Assembly (NCBI RefSeq): GCF_003660455.1
Contig: NZ_QZVR01000005.1
Coordinates: 62,001-126,000, forward strand
Direction of reading: 5' to 3'
DNA from: Nocardioides ferulae
GTDB taxonomy: Bacteria > Actinomycetota > Actinomycetes > Propionibacteriales > Nocardioidaceae
DNA: 64,000 nt
Numbering within the stretch: the stretch's first letter is position 1; every line of letters starts with the position of its first letter. The notes beneath the pieces are model-generated. The model was not told where the DNA came from and did no database searches. It saw only the letters and a program-made list of their open reading frames with translations. Made by a program: the position numbers and the translations under genes. Of the stretch, positions 6,448-13,472 are shown in pieces.

Positions 6448-9147
6448 TTGAGCGTCACGGAGTCCGACACTCGAGGTGTCCCCGACCCGCCGTTCGAGGA
6501 GTGGGGTGACGGCCCCGCTCCCTATGCTCCCGGCGAGCGGCCCAGCCGGCCCGGTGACCGCACCCCGCCGCAGGACATGGCCGCCGAGCAGTCCGTGCTC
6601 GGCTCGATGCTCATCTCCAAGGACGCCATCGCCGACGTCTCGGAGACAGTGCGGGGCGTCGACTTCTACCGTCCCTCCCACGAGACGATCTACGACGCGA
6701 TCATCGACCTCTACGGCCGCGGCGAGCCGGTCGACATGGTCACGGTCGCCGCCGAGCTGCAGCGCCGCGGTGAGCTGCAGCGCATCGGCGGCGCGCCCTA
6801 CCTGCACACGCTCTCTGCCAACGTGCCGATCGCGGCGAACGCCGCCTACTACGCCGAGATCGTGCGCGAGAAGGCGATCCTGCGCCGGTTGGTCGACGCC
6901 GGCACCCGGATCGTGCAGATCGGCTACGCGGGTGAGGGGCAGGTCGACGACATCGTCGACCGGGCGCAGGCCGAGGTCTACCAGATCACCGACAAGCGCT
7001 CCACGGAGGACTACGCGCCGCTCTCGGAGATCATGGACGGCGTCCTCGACGAGATCGAGGCCATCTCCAACCGCGAGGCCGGGCTCTACGGCGTCCCCAC
7101 CGGATTCGCCGACCTCGACGACCTCACCAACGGTCTGCACTCGGGTCAGATGATCATCGTGGCGGCGAGGCCCGCCATGGGCAAGTCGACGCTTGCCCTT
7201 GACCTGTGTCGCGCGGCGTCGATCCACAACAACCTGGCCAGCTGCTTCTTCTCACTCGAGATGACGCGGTCCGAGATCACCATGCGACTGCTCTCGGCCG
7301 AGGCGAAGGTGCCGCTCAACCACATCCGCAACGGCGCGATGACCGACGACGACTGGGCGAAGCTGGCGCGCAAGATGGGCGAGGTCTCCTCGGCGCCGAT
7401 CTTCATCGACGACAGTCCCAACATGACGATGATGGAGATCCGGGCGAAGGCCCGGCGGCTCAAGCAGCGCCACGACCTCAAGCTGATCGTCATCGACTAC
7501 CTCCAGCTGATGAGCTCGGGCAAGAAGGTCGAGTCCCGCCAGCTGGAGGTCTCGGAGTTCTCCCGGCAGATCAAGCTGCTGGCCAAGGAGCTGGAGTTGC
7601 CGATCATCGCGCTCTCCCAGCTCAACCGTGGCCCCGAGCAGCGCGGCGACAAGCGCCCGATGATGAGCGACCTGCGTGAGTCGGGCTGTGTCACCGCCGA
7701 CACCCGGGTGCTGCGCGCCGACACCAACGCGGAGGTGACGATCGGCGAGCTGATGGCGTCCGGCGCCACCGATGTCCCCGTGTGGGCGCTCGACGACCGG
7801 CTCAAGCTGGTCCCGCGCACGATGACCCACGCGTTCCCCAGCGGGACCAAGGAGGTCTTCGAGCTCACGTTGGCCTCGGGCCGGCGGGTGACCGCGACCG
7901 GCAACCACCCGTTCCTGACCTACGACGGATGGGTGCCGCTGCGCGAGCTGACCGTGGGGGCCAGGGTCGGCTCCATCCGCCACGTGCCGCCGCCGCTGCA
8001 GATCACGCCGCGTGACGACGACGAGGTCGTGTTGCTCGCGCACCTGCTGGGTGACGGGTCGTTCGTGAAGCGGCAGCCGATCCGCTATGCCAGCGTCGAT
8101 GAGGCGAACCTAGAGGCGGTTGCCGCGGCGGCTCGGCGCCGGTTCGGCATCACCGCCAAGCGAGACGACCATCCCGCGGCCCGGGTGACGACGCTCCGGC
8201 TTCCGGCGCCGTTCCACCTCACGCACGGCAAGCGCAACCCCATCGCTGCCTGGCTCGACGAAGACGGTCTCTTCGGACTCCGTAGCCACGAGAAGTTCGT
8301 GCCCTCCTGGGTGTTCGGGCTGCCCAAGGAGCAGGTGGGCCTGTTCCTGCGGCATCTGTGGGCCACCGACGGGTGCGTACACCTCGACGAACGCCACCGG
8401 GTGGGCCGGGTCTACTACGCCTCCACCAGCCGCCGGCTCGTCGACGACGTTGCTCGCCTGCTGGGCCGCTACAACGTGTTCACCCGCATCAGGCGGGTGC
8501 GCAAGCCCGGCTACCGCGACGGCTGGCAGCTTCACGTGGTCGGCGCCGAGAACCAACTGCGCTTCCTCGACGAGATCGGCGTGCACGGCGCCAGGGCTGA
8601 GCACGTCGAGCGGCTGGCGTCGTTCTTGCGTGACGTCCGTCCCACCACGAATCTCGACACGGTGCCGAAGGAGGTGTGGGGCAAGGTCCGAGAGGTCCTG
8701 GCCGTGGAGAGGATCAGCCATCGCGACTTCGCCGCGGCGATGGGCGTGCAGTTCTCCGGCTCGAGCATGTGGAAGTCCGCCCCGAGCCGGCAGCGCATGG
8801 CGCGGGTCGCCGACGTGCTCGGCGATGCCGACCTGGAGGTGCTGGCCACCAACGACGTCTACTGGGACACCGTCGCCTCGGTCACCTCGCTCGGTGAGCG
8901 GCCGGTCTACGACGCGACGGTGATGGGCGTGCACAACTTCGTGGCCAACGGCGTCCCCGTCCACAACAGCATCGAGCAGGACGCCGACATGGTGATCCTG
9001 CTGCACCGTGACGACGTCTACGAGAAGGAGTCGACCCGCCCCGGCGAGGCCGACCTGATCGTGGCCAAGCACCGCAACGGCCCCACGCGCGACATCACGG
9101 TCGCCTTCCAGGGCCACTACTCGCGGTTCGTCGACATGGCCCACTGA
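6448..9147 (+). CDS. dnaB: Replicative DNA helicase DnaB, with an in-frame intein
   Basis: DnaB is the hexameric 5'-3' helicase of the replication fork. The mature exteins total 472 residues. The N-terminal domain (about 35-140) reads PPQDMAAEQSVLGSMLIS. The RecA-like ATPase has GVPTGFADLDDLTNGL, the Walker A RPAMGKST (Lys246), Walker B LIVIDYLQLM, IIALSQLNRG, and after the intein SIEQDADMVILLHRDD. The start chosen is the TTG at 6448, because AGGAGG lies 8-9 nt upstream and homologues begin at this MSVTESD; the frame upstream is non-coding in character. The precursor is 899 residues, interrupted by the intein at residues 414-840. Splicing would join RESG to SIEQDAD exactly. Confidence 0.96.
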   Translation: MSVTESDTRGVPDPPFEEWGDGPAPYAPGERPSRPGDRTPPQDMAAEQSVLGSMLISKDAIADVSETVRGVDFYRPSHETIYDAIIDLYGRGEPVDMVTVAAELQRRGELQRIGGAPYLHTLSANVPIAANAAYYAEIVREKAILRRLVDAGTRIVQIGYAGEGQVDDIVDRAQAEVYQITDKRSTEDYAPLSEIMDGVLDEIEAISNREAGLYGVPTGFADLDDLTNGLHSGQMIIVAARPAMGKSTLALDLCRAASIHNNLASCFFSLEMTRSEITMRLLSAEAKVPLNHIRNGAMTDDDWAKLARKMGEVSSAPIFIDDSPNMTMMEIRAKARRLKQRHDLKLIVIDYLQLMSSGKKVESRQLEVSEFSRQIKLLAKELELPIIALSQLNRGPEQRGDKRPMMSDLRESGCVTADTRVLRADTNAEVTIGELMASGATDVPVWALDDRLKLVPRTMTHAFPSGTKEVFELTLASGRRVTATGNHPFLTYDGWVPLRELTVGARVGSIRHVPPPLQITPRDDDEVVLLAHLLGDGSFVKRQPIRYASVDEANLEAVAAAARRRFGITAKRDDHPAARVTTLRLPAPFHLTHGKRNPIAAWLDEDGLFGLRSHEKFVPSWVFGLPKEQVGLFLRHLWATDGCVHLDERHRVGRVYYASTSRRLVDDVARLLGRYNVFTRIRRVRKPGYRDGWQLHVVGAENQLRFLDEIGVHGARAEHVERLASFLRDVRPTTNLDTVPKEVWGKVREVLAVERISHRDFAAAMGVQFSGSSMWKSAPSRQRMARVADVLGDADLEVLATNDVYWDTVASVTSLGERPVYDATVMGVHNFVANGVPVHNSIEQDADMVILLHRDDVYEKESTRPGEADLIVAKHRNGPTRDITVAFQGHYSRFVDMAH
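7687..8967 (+). mobile_element. DnaB intein with LAGLIDADG homing endonuclease (427 residues)
   Basis: The insertion begins at Cys1 (CVTADTRVL, splicing block A), has block B around GNHPFLTYDGWVPL, and ends with block F/G VYDATVMGVHNFVANGVPVHN before the +1 Ser. His-Asn at the end and Ser at +1 are what splicing needs. The site, RESG/SIEQDAD, is the one used by the well-known cyanobacterial and Rhodothermus DnaB inteins. The centre carries both DOD motifs, LAHLLGDGS (Asp536 of the precursor) and FLRHLWATDG (Asp641), so the homing endonuclease looks intact. Splicing and endonuclease activity are inferred from motifs only. Confidence 0.95.
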
Positions 9148-9176
9148 CCGCGGCGACTGTTGTCGAGATGCAGCGA

Positions 9177-9200
9177 ACATTGACAAGTCGCTGTCAATGT
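9177..9200. other. Perfect 9-bp inverted repeat after dnaB
   Basis: ACATTGACA (9177-9185) and TGTCAATGT (9192-9200) are exact reverse complements around AGTCGC, 29 nt after the dnaB stop. It is unusually AT-rich for this genome. It could be the dnaB terminator stem, though no T-run follows, or a regulator binding site. The remaining stretch to 9382 shows no gene. Confidence 0.5.
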
Positions 9201-9382
9201 CAAGATCTACCGGTCCGGTGGACTTTCGACAGGCCAGGTGCGCCGGTGGTGGATGAGTTCGCGGAGCGACCCGACGCGGTTGGTCTCCTAGGACTTCTGG
9301 CGCGGCAGCGGTACGACGCGCAACTGGGGTCCACCCGGCGCCGCGATAACGCGCGGAATGCGCGGAGGTGGCACGTCGCGGG

Positions 9383-9835
9383 TCACAGCGGTAGGGGGCG
9401 GCCCTCGACGACGCTCTTCATCACCAGTGTCGAGGTGAGTCGCTGCACCCCCGGGAGCGTCGAGAGCTGTTGGTCGTAGATCTCTTGGAATGCGGGCAGG
9501 TCGCGGGCGATGACATGGAGGAGGTAGTCGGGATCTCCGAACAGTCGTCGGGCCTGCAGCACGTGGGGTAGGTCGCTGACGGCGTTCTCGAAGGTGGCCA
9601 CGGTGTCGCGGTCGGCACCGCGCATGGTGACGAAGACGAGGGCCTGGAAGGAGAGTCCGAGCGCGACCGGGTCGAGGTGGGCGCGATAGCCGGCGATAGC
9701 GCCGGATCGCTCCAGGGCCCGCAGACGACGGTGGCATGGGGAGAGGCTGAGGCCGATCCGCTCGGCCAGCTCGGTGACGGTGAGCCGACCATCCCGTTGG
9801 AGTTCAACAAGGATCTGCTTGTCTACCGCATCCAC
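9383..9835 (-). CDS. Lrp/AsnC-family transcriptional regulator
   Basis: Lrp/AsnC proteins sense amino acids and control their transport and metabolism. The 150-residue protein has an N-terminal HTH (VDAVDKQILVELQRDGRLTV, then ELAERIGLSLSPCHRRLRALE) and a C-terminal RAM/ligand domain (YRAHLDPVALG, GDPDYLLHVIARDLPAFQEIYD, LPGVQRLTSTLVMKSVVEGR). The start is the GTG at 9835, giving the normal family length with AAGGATC upstream; the longer open frame runs into the neighbour's promoter. It is divergent from a LysE-type exporter 130 nt away, the classic layout for an Lrp-type regulator and its target. Confidence 0.9.
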   Translation of the reverse strand: MDAVDKQILVELQRDGRLTVTELAERIGLSLSPCHRRLRALERSGAIAGYRAHLDPVALGLSFQALVFVTMRGADRDTVATFENAVSDLPHVLQARRLFGDPDYLLHVIARDLPAFQEIYDQQLSTLPGVQRLTSTLVMKSVVEGRPLPL

Positions 9836-9908
9836 CGGAAAGATCCTTTCAGACCTGTGCGGCTGGGGGCAAGAACTTGGAAGCACCTTTGGCCCGATCG
9901 CGGATACC

Positions 9909-9947
9909 GTTCCAACTACGCCAAGCAGGCACTGGCGCGGTTGGTAC
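9909..9947. promoter_or_regulatory. Candidate operator between the Lrp-type regulator and the LysE exporter
   Basis: GTTCCAACTACGCC (9909-9922) and GGCGCGGTTGGTAC (9934-9947) form an inverted repeat matching at 11 of 14 positions with an 11-nt spacer. It lies in the 130-nt divergent promoter region and ends 18 nt before the exporter start. Position and symmetry suggest a site for the adjacent Lrp-family protein; binding is not shown. Confidence 0.45.
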
Positions 9948-9965
9948 GACCACGAGGAGAGACCG

Positions 9966-10586
9966 ATGACGCTGGGAACCGCCGGGGCGTTCTGGGCGGT
10001 GTCCTTCCTGTTCGTCATCACCCCGGGCGCGGACTGGGCATACGCGATGTCGGCCGGCCTGCGCTACCGCACCGTTCTCCCTGCCATCGGTGGCCTCCTT
10101 GCGGGTCACCTGGCTGCAACGGTCGTCGTCGCCGCGGGTGTCGCGGCTATCTTGAGCCGCTCACCGGTGCTGATGACCGCTCTGACCGTCTCGGGGGCTG
10201 CGTACCTGGTCTGGCTCGGTGTCGGCGTGTTGACCGCCGGCGCGGCGCCGTTCGTCGCAAGCGACGCCACCCCGGAGGTGTCGTGGGCGCGGCAGGCCGT
10301 CGCAGGGTTCGGGGTGAGCGGTCTGAACCCGAAGGTCTTATTGCTGTTCCTCGCGCTCCTGCCGCAGTTCGTCGACGCTGCCGCGTCCTGGCCGGTCCCC
10401 GCCCAGATCTTCACCTTGGGGCTCGTGCACATGGCCAGCTGCGCGGTGGTCTACAGCGTCGTGGGCATGGGAGCCCGCAGGCTGCTGAGCGCACGTCCGG
10501 CGGCGGCGCGCACGGTGTCACGCTTATCGGGCGTGGCGATGATGATGATCGGCGGTCTCATTGTCGCCAAGCAACTGCTCACATGA
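9966..10586 (+). CDS. LysE-family amino-acid exporter
   Basis: LysE/RhtB proteins export amino acids such as lysine, threonine or homoserine. The 206-residue protein has about six membrane segments. It shows the family opening (FWAVSFLFVITPGADWAYAMSAGLRYR), an AAYLVWLGVGVLTAG segment, the GFGVSGLNPKVLLLFLALLPQFV signature (Asn-Pro-Lys) and a C-terminal hydrophobic helix. The ATG at 9966 has GAGGAGAG just upstream. It is transcribed away from the Lrp-type regulator, which probably controls it in response to its amino-acid substrate. Confidence 0.9.
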   Translation: MTLGTAGAFWAVSFLFVITPGADWAYAMSAGLRYRTVLPAIGGLLAGHLAATVVVAAGVAAILSRSPVLMTALTVSGAAYLVWLGVGVLTAGAAPFVASDATPEVSWARQAVAGFGVSGLNPKVLLLFLALLPQFVDAAASWPVPAQIFTLGLVHMASCAVVYSVVGMGARRLLSARPAAARTVSRLSGVAMMMIGGLIVAKQLLT

Positions 10587-10702
10587 GCGGCGAGATGCCG
10601 GAGTGCTTCGTTGACCGTTCTGCCGCGCCGCCCGTCGACGTCGCCGCACCGACTCTCGACCCTGAACCGAGACTCGTTCACAACCTGCCGGAAGGAAGAA
10701 TC

Positions 10703-11362
10703 ATGGATCTTGAGGAGTTGCGCGTCGCGGTCTACCGGTCATTCGCCGAGATCGGACGAGCGCCACAGGCCCGCGATCTCGCCGAGCGGTTCGCGACCAC
10801 CGAGGAAGCGGTCGTCGACGGGTTGCGCGAACTCGCCGAGGCACGTCACCTGGTGCTGGACGGCGAGGACCACATCGCCATGGCACACCCGTTCGCGGCC
10901 ATCCCCCTCGGATTCTCGGTGATGGGCGCCTCCACGCTGTGGTGGGGCGGCTGTGCCTGGGACGCCTTCGCGCTGCCGCACCTGCTGCCCGAGCAGAGCC
11001 CGGTGCTCGTGGCCACCCGCTGCCCCAACTGCGAGCGGCCGCTGGCCTGGAACGTCGGCACCGACAAGCCCCCCGCCGGGTCTGAGGTAGCACACTTCCT
11101 GGTGCCCGCCGCGCACATGTGGGACGACGTCGTGCACACCTGCGGCCACCAGAGCCTGTTCTGCTCGACGCAGTGCGTCGACCATTGGCTCGAGCGCACC
11201 GGCAACGAGCGTGGCTACGTGATGGACCTCCCCACCTTGTGGCGGTTCGCCTCCGACTGGTACACCGGCCGGCTCGACTACGGATACACCCGCCGTGAGC
11301 CCAGCCAGGCCGCCGACTACATGCGCCGTGTCGGCCTCCGCGGCTCCTTCTGGGGCCTGTGA
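10703..11362 (+). CDS. MerB-like (alkylmercury lyase family) protein
   Basis: Organomercurial lyase cleaves carbon-mercury bonds. The 219-residue protein begins with a winged-helix-like domain (1-60, PQARDLAERFATTEEAVVDG), then WWGGCAWDAFALPHLL, the equivalent of the MerB segment holding catalytic Cys96 and Asp99 (here Cys84 and Asp87). Cys147 (VHTCGHQ) sits 63 residues later, matching MerB Cys159. Extra cysteines form RCPNC and FCSTQC, which MerB lacks and which could bind zinc. No merA, merT or merR is nearby, so the true substrate is open. A GGAAGGA ribosome binding site precedes the ATG. Confidence 0.75.
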   Translation: MDLEELRVAVYRSFAEIGRAPQARDLAERFATTEEAVVDGLRELAEARHLVLDGEDHIAMAHPFAAIPLGFSVMGASTLWWGGCAWDAFALPHLLPEQSPVLVATRCPNCERPLAWNVGTDKPPAGSEVAHFLVPAAHMWDDVVHTCGHQSLFCSTQCVDHWLERTGNERGYVMDLPTLWRFASDWYTGRLDYGYTRREPSQAADYMRRVGLRGSFWGL

Positions 11363-11419
11363 CTTCGACGTAGGACAACCTAGGACAGACCCTTCCTCGG
11401 ACACTCAGGACCTCGCACT

Positions 11420-12250
11420 GTGAGCTACTACGAGCCCCTCGACCAGACCACCCCCGGTGACCTCGTCGAAGAGACGTTCCTCGCCACCCGACACACCGGC
11501 AGCCCCTGGTCGGGCGACCTCCAGCACGGTGGCCCCGTCGCCGCCCTCCTCACCCGGGCGATGGACCGCTGCGCCCCGCGAGACGGGACCCGGCTCGCCC
11601 GGGTGACCGTCGAGTTCCTCGGCGTGGTGCCGATCAGCGAGGTGCGCACCTCCGCGCAGGTCGAGCGGCCCGGTCGGCGGGTGGAACTGCTGGCCTCACG
11701 GCTGGACGCCAGACAGGCGGACGGCACCTGGAGACAGGTCGCTCACGCGCGCGGTTGGCGGCTCGCCACCGAAGACACCCACGACGTTCACCATCACGCC
11801 GACCAGGTCGTGCCGCTACCTCCCGACGCGCCACAGCCGGCCGACCAACACCCGCTCCCGGCGGCCCTCCACACCAGCGCCTTCGTCCAGGCCCTGGACT
11901 GGCGCTACACATCGGCCGCCCACGTGCCGGGAACACCAACGGTCGCCTGGATGCGACTTGCACGCCCGCTCGTCGCGGGCGAACAGACCACCCCGCTCGA
12001 GCAGGCCGTGGCGATCGCGGATGTCGCCAACGGGATCGGTGCCCGCCTGGACCCAGCCTGCTTCACCTTCCCCAACACCGAGCTAAGCGTCCACCTCCAC
12101 GAACGTCCACGCGGTTCGTGGTTCGGGCTGGCAGCCGAGACCTCCATCGGAGCCGACGGCATCGGCCTGAGCGCTGCCACTCTCCACCACGAGAACGGCC
12201 CCATCGGACGCGTCACGCAGACCGTGCTCGCTCAGCGTCGACACAGTTGA
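11420..12250 (+). CDS. Thioesterase-family (hotdog, TesB-like) protein
   Basis: The 276-residue protein resembles the actinobacterial acyl-CoA thioesterase family built from two hotdog domains. The first half has SPWSGDLQHGGPVAALLTRAMD (the acyl-binding HGG turn) and RVTVEFLGVVP. The second half has TPTVAWMRLARPLV, VAIADVANGIGARLDP, NTELSVHLHERPRGSW and a C-terminal GPIGRVTQTVLAQR strand. Homologues act on acyl-CoAs in lipid metabolism; the substrate here is unknown. The start is the GTG at 11420 with CAGGA about 9 nt before it. It follows the MerB-like gene by 57 nt and may share its transcript. Confidence 0.75.
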   Translation: MSYYEPLDQTTPGDLVEETFLATRHTGSPWSGDLQHGGPVAALLTRAMDRCAPRDGTRLARVTVEFLGVVPISEVRTSAQVERPGRRVELLASRLDARQADGTWRQVAHARGWRLATEDTHDVHHHADQVVPLPPDAPQPADQHPLPAALHTSAFVQALDWRYTSAAHVPGTPTVAWMRLARPLVAGEQTTPLEQAVAIADVANGIGARLDPACFTFPNTELSVHLHERPRGSWFGLAAETSIGADGIGLSAATLHHENGPIGRVTQTVLAQRRHS

Positions 12251-12641
12251 TTCGAGCGCCGAGCGACCGCCTGCACTGAAACAGACCGCTACGCGCGAAA
12301 CGCTCCCCGGGCTCGATGACGATGCACCCCGTAGGTGCAGCGAGATGGGCATCGGGATCTCGGCTATGAGCGGGCGCACCAAGCGGCCCGAAAGAAGGAC
12401 CTCCTACGGCGAAGCCGCAAGTCCACCCGCCGAGCGGGCCGCGGGGCGGCCCGAAAGACCCGTGAGGAGACGTTTCCGGAGACGGTGACCCGTCCCGGCT
12501 GCCTACGTTGACGACGTCGTCCGATCCGGATCAGTTCGGCAAGGTTCTCCGCGGGAGTCTCGGCAATCTTCCGTGCATCTCGACAACTGTGTGCCGACCG
12601 ACGTTGGACGTCAGTACCGCCGTGGTGAATAGGGTGCGGTC
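12251..12641. other. 391-nt gap with a hairpin and a 13-nt direct repeat
   Basis: No recognisable gene. TGCACC (12323-12328) pairs with GGTGCA (12334-12339), a small stem that may end the thioesterase transcript. GCGGCCCGAAAGA occurs twice, at 12383-12395 and 12446-12458, 63 nt apart. Both copies lie in a 40-codon Arg-rich frame (12366-12488) whose peptide repeats RPER; this frame has no clear ribosome binding site and is probably not a gene. The right end holds the promoter of the next gene. Confidence 0.4.
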
Positions 12642-13079
12642 GTGATCCGTGAAGCGCTCCCCGGCGACTTCGCCGCGGTGATGGGCCTCTACCGCCAGCT
12701 GCACCCGGCTGACGCGACCACCGACCCGAGTCAGGCGCGCATGATCTTCGACTCGATCCTGAGGAACCCCGACCTGACGCTTCTGGTGATGGAGTCGGCG
12801 GACGGCGAGGTGGTTGCCGCGACGTACCTCAACATCATCCCCAACCTCACTCGTGGCGGTGCGTCTTACGCAGTGATCGAGAACGTCGTCGTTGAGGAGA
12901 CGCTCCGCGGAACCGGCCTCGGCAAGCAGATCATGGCCGCGACGCTCCAAGAAGCCTGGGACCGGGGCTGCTACAAGGCCATGCTGATGACCGGCTCGAA
13001 GACGCCCGCGACTCACGCCTTCTACCGAGGCTGTGGCTTCTCGCCCGACGCCAAGACCGCCTACCTAGCTCGGCCCTGA
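12642..13079 (+). CDS. GNAT-family N-acetyltransferase
   Basis: The 145-residue protein has the GNAT fold: an N-terminal IREALPGDFAAVMGLYRQLHP, the central strand ASYAVIENVVVEETLRGTGLG with the acetyl-CoA loop R-G-T-G-L-G-K, and TPATHAFYRGCGFSPDAK at the C-terminus. Substrate unknown. The GTG at 12642 is 6 nt after a TAGGGT -10 box, so the mRNA is probably leaderless. The truncated TetR gene starts its remnant 12 nt beyond this stop on the other strand, suggesting a rearrangement joined the two. Confidence 0.85.
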   Translation: MIREALPGDFAAVMGLYRQLHPADATTDPSQARMIFDSILRNPDLTLLVMESADGEVVAATYLNIIPNLTRGGASYAVIENVVVEETLRGTGLGKQIMAATLQEAWDRGCYKAMLMTGSKTPATHAFYRGCGFSPDAKTAYLARP

Positions 13080-13091
13080 ACGAGAACGCCT

Positions 13092-13268
13092 CTACATTCG
13101 GGCAGTTAGGCCCTGCTCATCGGCGAGCCGCAGGGCGGCGTCGACCACCTGCAAGACGTCGACGGACCGCGCCGGGCCCTTGCGCCGCATCGTCGCCGAC
13201 GGCTCACCCCACAGCAGCGCCAGGGTGCGGCTGGGCTGCGGGTCCCGGTGCTGCGGGTCGTCATCGGA
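13092..13268 (-). pseudogene. Truncated TetR-family regulator (N-terminal remnant)
   Basis: Minus-strand translation gives RDPQPSRTLALLWGE, then MRRKGPARSVDV and VVDAALRLADEQGL. This is the N-terminus of TetR regulators whose usual continuation is the rest of the HTH (SMRRLA and onward). Here a TAG follows four residues later, and the GNAT gene begins to occupy the space. The whole recognition helix and ligand domain are missing, and no good in-frame start codon remains upstream. It lies immediately beside a perfect operator and the ABC-F gene, so it looks like the dead repressor of that gene. Confidence 0.65.
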
Positions 13269-13287
13269 GCGATGGCCGCATATTCGA

Positions 13288-13316
13288 TTTACAACGTACA
13301 TTGTACGTTGTATCAT
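13288..13316 (+). promoter_or_regulatory. ABC-F promoter overlapped by a perfect 23-bp palindrome
   Basis: TTTACA (-35, 13288-13293) and TATCAT (-10, 13311-13316) are 17 bp apart, each matching the sigma-70 consensus at five of six positions. The spacer is filled by a palindrome: TACAACGTACA (13290-13300), one central T, then TGTACGTTGTA (13302-13312), with no mismatch. A repressor bound there would block RNA polymerase. The site is typical of TetR-family operators, and the adjacent TetR gene is truncated. The leader from here to the ABC-F start is about 150 nt. Confidence 0.75.
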
Positions 13317-13472
13317 GAAGCAGTACTCGCACCGGGCCCCCGAAGTGCCTGCGGGCAGTCGGATCCAGACCCCGACGTGCGCTGACGCCGACCGTACGGA
13401 GAACGCTCTTGCTCCTCTGAGACCGCCGCCCCGACCACTTTCTGTCCACACGCGCGCGTTTCAGGAGCAACC

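Noticed and set aside
13315..13472. A leader peptide frame (MKQYSHRAPEV) upstream of the ABC-F gene
   Set aside because: It begins within the -10 box, has no ribosome binding site and runs out of frame through the ABC-F start, so it does not resemble a short attenuator ORF.
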